A DNA stretch of 64,000 nt, from contig PTFA01000028.1 in assembly GCA_003342895.1 (NCBI GenBank), forward strand, positions 6,181,828 to 6,245,827. The letters run 5' to 3'. Numbering within the stretch: the first letter of the stretch is position 1; each line of letters begins with the position of its first letter. Shown piece by piece: positions 25,301 to 37,239 of the stretch. The stretch comes from Casuarius casuarius. Taxonomy: Eukaryota; Chordata; Aves; Casuariiformes; Casuariidae. The notes beneath the pieces are model-generated. The model saw only the letters and a program-made list of their open reading frames with translations, ran no database searches and was not told where the DNA came from. A program made the translations under genes and the position numbers.

Positions 25301-26880
25301 TGTTACATGTAGGTTGCCCCTTTTCAACCAGCAGTTTGCACACTCTGGGCAAGNGAGGTTACTTGTACATCGTGTTAGATCTGTTTCCTCACATGTGGTT
25401 ATTAACACATAAAGGTCTGAGAATTGATGCTGTTTGGTGTAATGATGTATAATGAAGCAGACAACAAGTACTGTAATACATGAAAAATTTCTTGCAATTA
25501 CTTTCATCTGTTTTGTCCAGAGAGTAGTTGACAGAATTATATAGTGCTGCAAAAGTGTTTACACTGAAACATCAAAAATAGTTTATACACAATGGTCCAG
25601 GAGAGAGGATCTAAACTTCAAATTTTCAGCAAAGAACAGATTGTTCAAGTTGTGAATATTGTATTTCAACCAAAATATTCTTCTCCCTGTAGTAGTTATA
25701 ATGTATTTGGGCTTCAGCTGAAGGGGAGAGAGAAAAAGACTTTTCAAATTTTTCCTTCGCCCAAGTAACTTACAGATTATAGTAGCCCGGTGAATTCTTT
25801 TGAAAGATGAATTACAGTAGACGTGCCAGGTACTAATATACACCTGCCAAACCTTCCTACAGAGATGGACTGTCTGTGTCCTCAGTCATGGCACCCAGTT
25901 AGCTCACTCCAGCCAGCTTCTTCTCTCTGCCCAACAAACCCACAGGCGTGATATGAGCAGCTGGCTATTCACAAAACACTGCCGATTGCAGGATGTCATC
26001 AAATCCCAAGGAAATTTTCCTGAGTCCTAAGAAAAACAGCTTTTCACACTATTTTTGTATTTACAAGTATTTGAGTTGTAACTGAGATGTCTAACATTTC
26101 TAAATGATATTTATAACATTTACGGAGAGGTGAGTGATTCTTAAGGCGACCATCTGGTTTCCTGAGTATTTGTGATAATAAAACTCAAATGGGCAAATCT
26201 TTGTGTAAAGTGACTTTGAAAGTCAAAGGTGACTGAATATACATGAGCTCTCAAACGTCAACTAGTTTTTTAGTCATTTTTCTTTTCCTCTTTGTGGGTT
26301 TGCGGTGCTGAGAAGGGGAGAAAGCTCAGGGGATGCTTTGACCTTTGAGAACTGCAGGAACAGGCTAACCAAGAGCTGTCAGAAATGCAAGCTTCCTCTT
26401 CTTAGAAACTTTTACTTCCAAAATTTATTTTCATTTCTGTTCAGAAATACAGGCAAATTTTTTCAACCTTCCTCTGAAGCGCAAATTCTAAATTAAATAA
26501 TCTTATTATTATATTTATTTATTCTAAATTGCATATCTATCTTTTATGTTTATTTGTGTATTTGCTTTATTATCTAACATTATGTACCTCTACTGACTTG
26601 CCAATAAAAAGGAAATAAAACAATAAAAAAATTTAAAATCTTCAGTAAATCAGATAATTGTATTCCAAATAAATTCTCTCTTGAAAATGTTATTTGGAAG
26701 ACTTTCAGAATTTTGTTTTGAAGTGTTTTCCCCTTGCACAATTTTGTTACAGTCTAGCCATCTCATGGAAAAAGAAGGCAATTTCAAATGGAAAAAATCT
26801 TTTAGACAAATTGCCTCTGGTCGGTTGTTACCTGGTAAGTTCAACAGATATTACAAAGAAGGTCTTTCCTAATCATTGTG
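22340..26880. other. Noncoding stretch, no gene recognised
   Basis: Mostly AT-rich DNA. 23255-23350 contains short GTTTT/TTTTG runs. 26480-26660 is extremely AT-rich and holds three AATAAA hexamers at 26603, 26614 and 26622 (see findings). No coding similarity or RNA gene was recognised. Confidence 0.55.
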
Positions 26881-26883
26881 ATC

Positions 26884-26914
26884 ATCATAGGATCATAGGA
26901 TAATTCAGGTTGGA
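26884..26914 (-). mobile_element. Minimal avian CR1 LINE tail
   Basis: The words ATCATAGGATCATAGGA and TAATTCAGGTTGGA are the reverse complement of the terminal 8-base repeats plus the adjoining 3' end of a CR1 subfamily seen in birds. Homology is lost after about 31 bases, so almost the whole element is missing through 5' truncation. Orientation is minus, as for the copy at 16 kb. Confidence 0.65.
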
Positions 26915-27168
26915 TTTCATGTAAGGTTCTGCTCACATAAGGTTTAATGACATATTTCCTTCCTTTTTACTCAGAGAACCATTGGTATGTGGTATGGGAG
27001 TTCTATTTTTTTTTTAATTAAAACAGCTACTTAAACTACTTGATGAGTAGTCAATAAAGTATACACACTTGTAGGTGGAATGCTTTTGACTTTGAGCAGA
27101 AGTGATGTGCAAAGGTATGTTTCCCCATTTTGAGTTCCCACTGAATTAAGCTGAACTGCTTTCCATGT

Positions 27169-27232
27169 GCCAAACTCCTGATTGTGTCAACAAGACAGTG
27201 GCCAAACTCCTGATTGTGTCAACAAGACAGTG
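27169..27232 (+). repeat. Exact tandem duplication, 32-base unit x2
   Basis: The unit beginning GCCAAACTCCTGATTG occurs at 27169-27200 and again at 27201-27232 without a single difference. Perfect identity points to a very recent duplication, or less likely an assembly artefact. Confidence 0.95.
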
Positions 27233-28460
27233 GTTTTTAGACGACAATGCAAATTATTTTCAAAACAGTGCATTTTAAGCATGTTGCATTTTAGTTAAAG
27301 AAAACTTTATTTTTCAATGTGGACAACCCCTTATGACATTCCATTTCCATTGCCAGTGGCTGAGCAAGTGTAGCACTTCAAACACACTTACAAGTATTCT
27401 TCATATACCAGCTCCATACTCAGACTTCTAAATTCTTATTTAACTATTTAACATCATATTATTGATGTTCTTTTAAAAAGTTTTCATATTTCAAAAGTGA
27501 GAGAAGTTTGTCTGGATTTTAGCTAGATTTTGTTGTCACTTGTCCATAACTTAAACTGTGGAGCAAGATTTTGGTTCCAAAGAAGACCTCAGGAAATGCT
27601 ATCAAATTCAATGAGCCAAGTGACTGAGTATCTATGGAGTCCTATACATTACAGTTGTAGTAGCATTGCTCTAATTTCCAATGAGTTATAATTCAGCCAT
27701 TAGGAGTAACACAGTTATCAAAGAGTTCTATGTGAAATCATTTATCCCCTTCTCATTTTTTCTAACAAAATTGCTCATTCCGAAAAATCCACAAAATGCG
27801 TATGCTGCAACTTTCATGGTTGAGTATTTTGGGTTGGTTTCTTTGTTTTTTTTCTGTTTGTTTTTAGCTGATAAGAGGTTAATAAATGAATACGAGGTTT
27901 TAAAAAGATGATATCATGTCACCTGTCTGAATAGTTAATCTGCAATTTTCTGCACCACTTTCCTCGTAAAATAACCTGTTTTAACAAAATAATGTCCACA
28001 GCAAACTCAAATGTATCTCCTCATCTCTGAAGCAAACAGAGCAGAATTCCCTGTCAAGAGCAGAATTCGTAGTGAAAAATGAAGGACTCCTAAAAATATG
28101 TTACTCTTCAGTGAGATCTGGTATGCTAAGCATTACATGGCAATAGTTCTATAAGAGATTCCATCCAGCAAGAATAACTGTACCATTACGAATGAAGTTA
28201 TTTTTCCCAGCTCTTAATGATTATGAAATAATAGTTTAAAAATTCTTAAGACTTGGCCATGACCTTGATCATTTTAGTGTAAGCCCAAAGCCAGTTTAAT
28301 GAGTTACTCCTCAAACTAAGCAATGGAAACAAGAATGGAGGGCCTCACCCAAATATTAACGAAGTCTGTCCATTCCTATAAAAGGATCATGGAATAGGTT
28401 GGTTTTTTCTTTGCTGAACATTAAAGGTTTTCCACCTTTTTACATTAAGTACTGTAGTTT

Positions 28461-28539
28461 TGGAAACTACTTCCATTCATTTCTTTGTGTTCTCTACTGA
28501 CATAAGTAAATGTAAAGATGTTTTTACTAAGTAGTTTCC
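28461..28539. repeat. 12-base inverted repeat, 55-base spacer
   Basis: TGGAAACTACTT at 28461-28472 is matched in reverse complement by AAGTAGTTTCC at 28529-28539, extending by one base to 28540 and, past one mismatch, by two more. The spacing would allow a hairpin of about 80 bases, but the loop is unpaired as far as can be seen. Confidence 0.6.
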
Positions 28540-28975
28540 AGAAATGCAGACTGTCTTAGCCATGGAGTTCCTGCATTATCTTGACAGCATACCTGACCCA
28601 CCTAATTTCATGTCAGGTGGCAAACTTGTGGAGCGTTGCCATTCAGGTACAAGGGTTTGGAGCACAGGTGCCATGTTAGATTACTGGCAGCTGGAGACAT
28701 CTTCTCATTCCACATGAGGCAGTCCTTAANGAAAAGCTCAGGCAAAAAGTGATGTTGAGACTGCTAAAGCAACAGTGGTAACTTAAGAGAGAAGTTGAGA
28801 GCATCTCTCAGCAGGGAAGACGTTGTATCCTCTGCAAAAAAGAGATGATCACACACCAAGGTTAGCCGCACATTCCTGCAGGATTTCCCACGTCATTCTA
28901 TCTGGACAGAGCAAACCCACTTCTGTGGGAGCATGGATGGCATTTATATGGAACTTAGCTAATGTTTTCCTTACT

Positions 28976-29011
28976 TCAAAAGCCCTGGCTACCTCAAAAG
29001 CCCTGGCTACC
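28976..29011 (+). repeat. Exact tandem duplication, 18-base unit x2
   Basis: TCAAAAGCCCTGGCTACC at 28976-28993 is repeated exactly at 28994-29011. It is of the same recent type as the duplication at 27169. Confidence 0.95.
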
Positions 29012-32000
29012 TTCAGATCCTTGGCATCTCAGTGTCAAGGCATTCCATTAAAGTGAAATACAAAGCTTGGAAGGAATGAGCAAGAGCAAAGCAGACAGAA
29101 ATCTGCAAAAATGATACTGTTCCTAAGGTTATCTTTTGTAACAAACAAACAAGGAAACAACCATGCCCCCCTCTCAAACAACAAACCTCCCGTTGTCTTG
29201 GCGAAGCAGAGGTAGCCAAAGTGCAACCTGTACACCTTTCTGAGAGCTCTTGGTCAATGTAACACCTGTTCTGAGCTGAAGAAACAAAACCGGACCATTA
29301 TTCTCAGAAGCAAGTCCCTCACATCGCCTGCAAGAGGTCCTCCCCAGATTTAAATGGAATAGGGTTTTCCAATTAAAAATTCTGAAGACGAGAGATAAAG
29401 ATAAGGAATTAGGAAAGAATTCAGTAACAGATAGTCCATTTATGAGAACGTAAAGCTGTAAGTGGAACAACAGTTTCCTGATACCACACTTACTTAATTA
29501 CAGAATGGACAAGTACAATAAAGAGCACAATCTGAATGTTAGCCCACATGGCACAAAGTGTTTAAGATGATGCTGTATTTGCAAACAGGACATTAGGTAG
29601 ATTAGCACAATACAGAGCAATTCAATTAGAGACAGAGTGACCTTTTACTGCTTATGCTCAGAAGCAGCAGAAGGAACTTGCCTATAACAAACATTTAGTT
29701 ATCTCTACTTCGTTGCTGTTTTCAAGTATTACCTAAATGAATGTGTCTTTTCTATACTGCAGATGAATTAAGATGTCTGCAGCCTTTCAGCAGGGATATT
29801 TCCCTTTCTCAACTCAATATTCTGAGTATTGTCAATGAGGTCATACATATGTTCTCAGTAATAAAATGGTAGCTTCAGTTTTGCTGTCGAGATACTGATT
29901 TCACCCCTGGGAAACTACCAAGTTGGGTGTCATTAAAACAACATTTGCTGCTTCGCAGTGATTTCAATAATGTAGCATCTCCTCTGGAGCATCACAAACA
30001 GAATCCCCCACTGTCCCTTGCTGCAGTGAAAGTTGTGCGTTAAATGGTGCCTGCTGCAGGTAACAAGTACCTCACCTTAGTACATTTAAAATCAAAATTA
30101 CAACTTAGGCTAAGGTTTGGTTTCTCCAAGAAACAAAGGAAAAGTCATTTAAAAAAAGTCTACCGAGTTCACCTAAGAAAAATAACTATCATTTATATAT
30201 CAAAACTAATGAGTACCATGTGATCAAGACTTTGGTTTTATCTCTCTTCTATAGGATAAAGTGCTATGACCCCTTCACATCATGCTGGTAAATTGGCTCA
30301 ATAATGACTCAGAAAATGCCACCTGCATTCCCTACCCAGCAGCTGAGTTTTACTACAAGTCCTTTAATTGGAGATACTATTATCCAGCCAGGCTTTCTTT
30401 TCAAAAAAAGTTANTGTTCTTGCATTTGAATACGTTTTACTTGCTTTGTTTTAAAATGTAATGCTTGGCACATACAGTATATGATTCTGAATAATATCCA
30501 CCAATATAACAAGTATAGCAAAGTGTATAGTGTCAGAAAATGGTTTGTTGAGGGCAGGGGCTGGTTTTAGTTAAGGGAGGAGAAAGGCATCTGGCAGTGA
30601 TGTCTTAGACAATCTTCAGGTACAGCTACTTGACTTTAGAGCAACTATCCTTGCTGTGAGTGAAACAATGAGAAGAAATTAGATGGGGAATTTAATTAAA
30701 GGAAAGTAAGCAACGAAGGATGGGAAATGGCCCATGGGAGGGGCTATGGTTAGTGGCATGTTCAGTTATGTTAAGCTAACCATCTGGATTTCTGGGAATG
30801 TAATCAAGTGCCAGAAAGTCCAGACAGTTAACTAGCTAAGGTGTATGTCTGTAAAGCTGACCCAGCTGAACCCAGAAGTGCTGAACGGGTTAATAAAAGC
30901 CACAGGTTCCAGCTGGGAGGCTCACAGGAATGTGACTGAGTCAAGGGGGGAAACCATGAACTCACTGTGTGGACTCATCAGATAAACCGAAAGGAAAACT
31001 CTCTATCCTCGTGGAAATCCCCAGCTGAATACTGAGTAGGGAGGGGGGAGCGGCATTTCTGCTAGCTCTCCAGGACAAGGAGACCATATATGTACATCTT
31101 CTCAGGGTCATTGTTAAAAGGAATATTTCCATCCTACTCCTTGCACAAGTATTTTCAAAGCAAGAATGGCTAAAGTTTTTTCCAATTAAGGCATTGCTAG
31201 CTTGTGAGGGACTTGAGACTCTAGATTTTCAAGGGAGAGGAGAGTGCTAAAGAAAGCACTTCTGCATGATTTGCTCTGGACCTTGGTCCCTCCATCCCTG
31301 CCCTGATGACTGGCTGCATAGCATATATGCTAGTTTGCTCCTGAGCTTCTTTTTGGAGTGGATCAACTATTTTCTCCCAAGAAGAAACCCAAATGTGGCT
31401 GATGAGGAGTACTTTGTTCCAGGATCTTCTCTGTGCAGCCAGTGAGGATGTTGGCTGTGCAAGTGTTCACCTCTCAGCCCACCAATNTTTCAACATTACC
31501 TCCGTTAAGTCTTGTGCTCCCCCACATCCCATGCATACGTGACACATCACTGCCTTACGATATGAAAATGTCGTGCTTGTGGGTTGTCAAGACTCACTCT
31601 CTAAATATATATGTTTTATCTCCATTTGGGAAACTAAAAACAACTAGCACGTTGTAAGGGCACAGATGGGCAAGCTGGGGCCCCAAGGAGACCGAAGCTG
31701 TATGGATCAGGCAGTTTCTGGCAGATGGCATGGCAGTTTGGCACAGTGAGATACAACCACTGGGCTGAGCAATGCCAGCTTGCACTTCAAAATTTGCAGC
31801 CAGCCTTTCTGAAGGCCAGAGATGCCACTGGAAGGTCTGGTGCAACTCAGCATAAATGTGCATGCTACTCCAAGCAGCACCAGGTCTTTGGTGANAAGAC
31901 CTTTACTGGACTTCCCCTTCCACCCTGTATTCAGTGTCACTCTGGTCTGGGACTGGGATTGTGTCTCAAGCCTGGGACCCCAGCTGCCACCTCTGTGACG

Positions 32001-33422
32001 TTGACTCTCAGTGCTACGGAGGAGGAACCAGGGAAAGGGCCACCTCACTGTTGGATCCTCATCTGCTACAGATATTGACGAGAGGGTGCTCCTGAAGGAT
32101 ACCAAACCTCTGGAAGCAGGCAGGAGCTAACCTTGCGTGAGTCACACTCAGCGGTTATTTGTTGCTAGGGCAGTGTTACACATGTGCACAGATGGCAATA
32201 GGTGCTTGCCTCCCATCCAAGGGGAAAGGCCAATGGATGGTCATTGTGACTGAGCCTGTATAAACCAGACAAAACTGTCCTGCTAGGGCTAACTGGCTGG
32301 AGCAGGGACATGCAACTTGTCAGTGGCTCCCCACAAAATGGGAAACTGCTGGAAAAGGTCCTCGCCACCCTGGTTGTGCAGTGTGGACCACGTGGGTGCA
32401 CAGGATCTGCAGAATGGCACTGGAAGCATCTATCACCTGTGTGACTACGGTGGGCTTTTCAATCTCTAACTTGACCGCCCGGTTAATTCTAACACCTTCT
32501 CCATAAAAGTGGCTTTGAAGTGTGGTGAGGTGGCCCTGAAGGGGTTAGGTCCCAGTCAGGCACCTTGTAGGTGGCCTTCCACCTTTTAAAACATTGCATC
32601 CATAATTGGTCATCTCACGTTGCTAGTCCCCACCAGGGACAGACACTGGTGTCCATAACCCAGAACCTTCCCTACACGAGGGAAGGACTGTCATAGGTTG
32701 CAATCACCAACCAGGTTGTTTAGAAAGTGAGGTGTATTGGGCAAAGCTAAAAACAAGACCTAGGGGCCAGACTTGCTCCATACTTGGTGCTACCCCTCGT
32801 CAAAGCCTTCTTTGTCCCCATCCCAGCCAAGCTCCTCAGGCTGAGTTCACCCCAGTGAGGGCCTCTGCTATCATGTGCTGAGAAGCAGCAGGTGCAANTG
32901 TAAGTGGAGCAGGAGCAGAGGTGGGGGTCAGCCTCGTCAATGAATAATAGGCAAAGTGAGGTGCCTTTTTTGAAGTCCTCTGTTGTGGTCTTGTGCAGCG
33001 TGCAGCCCAGAGGATGATGAATGCCATGTGCATTTCAAGCTACAGGGGCATGTCGGTGAATTAGTATGAAGGGGCTGTGGGATTGGGACCAAGACATGAT
33101 TTGTTTTAAGTTTTGCTGGTCTGCTCCAGGGAGGCTAATCCTGAAGAGTGTGGGCATGAGTCATCCTTCATCAGATGATCAGAGGCCCCAGGCTCCATAT
33201 GTGGATCACAAAAGCAATAGCCTAAATGTCTTTGTAAGCCTCAAAACTCAACTCTTGACTTAAGCACCACTGTTATTCATTGCTTCTCATCTGACAGGAC
33301 AAGTTCTTCAGAGTCTGTGTTTCTGATAAAATCCTCTAGATTTCTGCCTTTTTCTTTTTGCTCATGGGTAGACATCCAAATGATAGTGCTGTAGAGGGAG
33401 AAACTCATGACTAAGTCTTGCT

Positions 33423-33480
33423 GGAGTTCACAAAATTTACATCCTCCTACTGGAATTTACAAAATTTACATCCTCCTACT
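33423..33480 (+). repeat. Tandem duplication, 29-base unit x2, two mismatches
   Basis: The units at 33423-33451 and 33452-33480 differ at two sites (GGAGTTCAC against GGAATTTAC at the start). The rest, including ACAAAATTTACATCC, is identical. It is slightly older than the exact duplications nearby. Confidence 0.93.
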
Positions 33481-33489
33481 TACCTCACT

Positions 33490-36400
33490 TTGCAGCTTAT
33501 TGTCACACACACATTCTGAGCCTACCAAACACAAAAAAATGTGTGAAAAGGAGGAAAAGCGCCTGCTCACAGTAACACCTCCTTTCAGCTGCTTCCTCAG
33601 AAAGGACCAAGAACCTGGCCNTTTCCAAGCCGGAGCACCCCAGAGCCCAAGGGCTAGTGCATGCATCAGGCTTGAGAGCCTTTAGTCAGTTGCTGCCCAG
33701 ACACACTCCCTGATCACCAGGTGCTCTGAAAGAAGTACTCTACAATCAGCATCTTGGGTTGCCACTTGGAAGGCAGGAATGACACCCTTTCTCCAAACTA
33801 GTTGTTTCAAAGAAGAGTTTAGACAGCAAACCACAAGAGAGGGTTCATGAGTCAATAAATCATCAATTTCCCCCAAAACCCTTTAATCACCCCCCCACCA
33901 ACTCATATAGATCAGTATCAGATCAATACTGTAAAATAATCCCTCTAAATTCATGTTTCTCTATTAAATGTATTAAATTAATTTCTGTATTAAATATGAA
34001 CTGAGTATGGCCAGTTCCCATTTTGTAACAAAAATGCACACCAAAACTGCTATCAATCACATCTGTTTGGTTTATATTGGTCTGAATTGCCCTATAAATC
34101 TGGCAGGAAAGGCCATGTTTTGTAGTATTGTTGTTTGCAAGTGGAGGGGGGAGGAGGGGCAGGTGGTAGTCAAAAGAGAGTCTGCAGCTCTACCATATTA
34201 AAAATACTGGAAATGGCATTCTGGTCTTCTAGTTTAGCTGGAGCACAAGGAAAGACCTTAGGAATATTTAGTGGTTTCAATGAAAAGGAATGAAGGTAGT
34301 GGATCTTTTAACAAAAGCTTCCTTATTTCGTCTGTTAATTAATAATTGATGTTACCTAGGTGTTAATAAAAGCAAACAAAAGACAAAGAGCTTTGAACAT
34401 GCCGTCTTAAAATCTTTTCACTCCCACCTGTTCATACTGATGTTTTTTTTGCCCTTCGTAATCTCACTGTTTCATTAGCTCTTTGCTCAGCCTAGTCTTC
34501 ATAGTCTGCAAGGTCTTCTAGCCTGCAAGGTCTTCTAGCCTGCATTTCTAATGTAAAAGAAAAAGAAATTCCCAGGGAGAGGGATGTCTTGCTTAGAGCA
34601 GAGCCCAGCAGAGTCATTGGGACCCTGATCTACTAGCAGGGCCTGTAGTTACCATGCCAGTGACAATCATGCTAAGGTCCAGAAGAGCCATCCTTGACTT
34701 TAGGCCAGGACCCAACCATTCCCAGGCTCTTCACATGATGCCGTGCACCACTGTCATTTCTGTAGAGCTGCAAACGCTCAGAGCAGATGATATCATGGTG
34801 AAATCAGCCTCCTCCCTGTTTCTATCTGTACAGTTCCATAGGTGCTGAAGAGCCACCTCTTAACAGAAGCCTAAATATTGTATTTTATTCTTACTTTACA
34901 GCCATGGGTCTCAACAGCTGCCTCACAAACCCCAAAAGGAGGGCTCACATTTGGGGGCTTCATAAAAATGCCACTATAGTCTAAAGCAAAGGAAATTTTG
35001 CTCTTCTCACTCCCACTCATTCACACTGTGCGAAGTCAGGCCTGCTATCATGTGAAGTCAAAAATAAATGACATACATATGCTTGTTAGTTATTCCTTTA
35101 TTTACTCTTACTTTTATTGGAAATACTCCTATAGTATATTTTTACTCTCAGTAAGATTTAATACCACATCTGATCTGGACTCATTGTATGACTTATCCCA
35201 GTACCTCATCCTTATTCAGACAATAACATTAATATTTCTTGTCTTTATTGCAACAGAACATATCGTATTTACATTTTTTAAAACTTAAATGACCTTTCAA
35301 TTTTGTCTCAGAGATCTCTTTCAAACAAGCTTTTCCTTTGACTTTAACTTTCTGTCTAAACCTGTGTCTAATGCTAGCTGTTTCCTTTTCATAGTGAACA
35401 TCATTCAGTTCCTCCCTTTCCAGGTAAACTCAGCACTGAATCTTTTTGATCTCCACAGTAAATAACACTGAGTAAATAAAAACGTAAGTGTCTGAGATGG
35501 GTCACATCCCCAGCCCTTCAACAGTTAAGTAAAGGTAGTTCTTCATTCGTGCTGACTTCATCGCTTTGGGGTTTTTCCATCCCCTCAGACATGTGATACA
35601 CTCTGTCTTTCCTTTTTCTGATGCAATGCAGCCTACATTATTGAAACACTCCATTGCTGATTTACTAATTAGCCTTTATTACCAGAATTGGTCTGACCTT
35701 ATCTACCTTCAGTACTGTTCTTCCTGGCTCTGTTCCCTCCAGAGCATTCTCATCTATTCCCATGTACAATGCACATTCAGGAGCTTGTTTGGGTTATGAG
35801 TCAGAAGATAAGCTTGTCTCCCAGTCTGCAGCTGTAGCTGGAAGGCTCCTGAGGTTTAGCTGTAATCTCCAATATTCTTTACAGTAATTGTTATATTCTT
35901 TACNGGATAGATTGAGGGATCAATATCTAAAAGCAGTAGAGACATTATTATAATTTGCCTGCATCTGTAATCCAGACTATAGCTGCTGAGAGCAAATTTC
36001 ACAGGCATAAGACTGCATGCATGCCCTGCATACTCCAACAGTTCTTCTTGCTGTTACAGCAGAGAGTCAGTGTTGAGAGTCCCTGGTGTGAGGGGAATAG
36101 TCTCCAAAGGCAGAGGACCATCCCACCGCTCACTCCTTGCTCTGACAAGGATGCTGGAGGCTGGTGGGAATCACTCGTCCCACCTTCTCCTTTCTGAGCA
36201 GCTGAGGGAACCATGCCATGACATAAATAATCAAAATAACNTTCACTGAAACCAAACGCAAACCAAAGCACAAAACCTTTCTGCTGGAGTAGGCGGCCCT
36301 ACAGTGCAGTCTCCCACAAATGTGTTTATCTGCTCACCAGTCTTAGGTGGTGTGTAGGAAGCCTGCCCAATGGGACTGATTCACTAGCAACCAGCAAGAT

Positions 36401-37235
36401 TACAAGAGATTATGGTCATATTTAGCTGAAAGACTGGGGGGGGGAGGGCTGTGAGAAGAAGCTCAAGAGTTCAGCTCAACAAGGAAAAAGGGTTTTGGGA
36501 TCCCTAAACCTGCTGCCTTCAGTGCAGCAATACCACCCTACACCAGTTCATGGCTTAGGCACTAGGAATTACATATTGTTGAATAAGGATTCATCCTCTG
36601 TATTTTAGGTAAATCACGGTACCCATACATGGCATCCTGGTAATCTTAACATTTCGCTACCCAGCTGAAATGTAGGAGGAATTCCCTGCATTACATTTTT
36701 GAATGTGACTACATCACTCTAATCACACATAATTTATCGCAGAGATTTGGAAAAGAATTTCCATACAACGTATCTTTGCCCTTGAAATGGAACAATTTCC
36801 ATAAAGTCAGAAGCATTTCTTATGGAGAGCCCTTCTTTGTGCTCCCCTCCATATCAGGTAGACACTCTTCATGCTGTTTTATTATTATGCTGAGCATATT
36901 TTTAAGCACAATGCATAGCACTTCTAGCAGAACACTATACGTAAATCTGTCACATAATGTCGTCTCCCTCATTTGTAATACAGATTATACAAACAGCTTG
37001 TACATGGGTTATACTGCAGGAGGAGGAGCAAAATTCTTGCACGAGAGGCGTTGTTAAATTATTGACAGCTTATAACTGCCCAGTCATGAGCAGGTTGGAA
37101 CATATTGTAGTGCTTGGAATAACACCTGTAGTTTTCCCCCTAGATTTTGCCCTAAGAGAAGATGGTGCAGTCATTATTCACTCTCTTTATAAAGCTACAG
37201 AAATTTGGCACTCAGTCCAGTTAATGGAGAAGGGG
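33490..37235. other. Noncoding stretch, no gene recognised
   Basis: Balanced to AT-rich DNA. 35000-35800 has a T-rich top strand. 33885-33900 has a short C run. No open frame is supported; no transposon was recognised. Confidence 0.55.
34506..34544 (+). repeat. Tandem repeat, 17-base unit x2.3
   Basis: CTGCAAGGTCTTCTAGC occurs at 34506-34522 and 34523-34539, and a third partial copy (CTGCA) follows at 34540-34544. Confidence 0.93.
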
Positions 37236-37239
37236 ACTG

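Larger units (their letters stand above)
26920..33420. other. Noncoding stretch, no gene recognised
   Basis: AT-rich to about 30.5 kb, then more balanced. It contains the 32-base and 18-base tandem duplications and the 28.4-28.5 kb inverted repeat listed separately. 31640-32900 is GC-richer with several overlapping frames on both strands that fit no recognised family. A promoter- or LTR-like patch near 30880 was considered and rejected. Confidence 0.5.

Noticed and set aside
30540..31090. LTR-like patch with TAATAAAAGC near 30891 and promoter-like surroundings
   Set aside because: No TG...CA ends, target-site duplication or second copy could be found by eye, and the words match no LTR family I can name.
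13358..31203. Shared 16-mer AAGGCATTGCTAGCTT at 13358-13373 and 31188-31203
   Set aside because: A 16-base match is expected about once by chance in a window of this size and the flanks are unrelated.
31700..32420. GC-richer region with frames on both strands that at first suggested a processed gene copy
   Set aside because: Frames are under about 135 codons, conflict between strands and show no recognisable domain, poly-A tail or target-site duplication.
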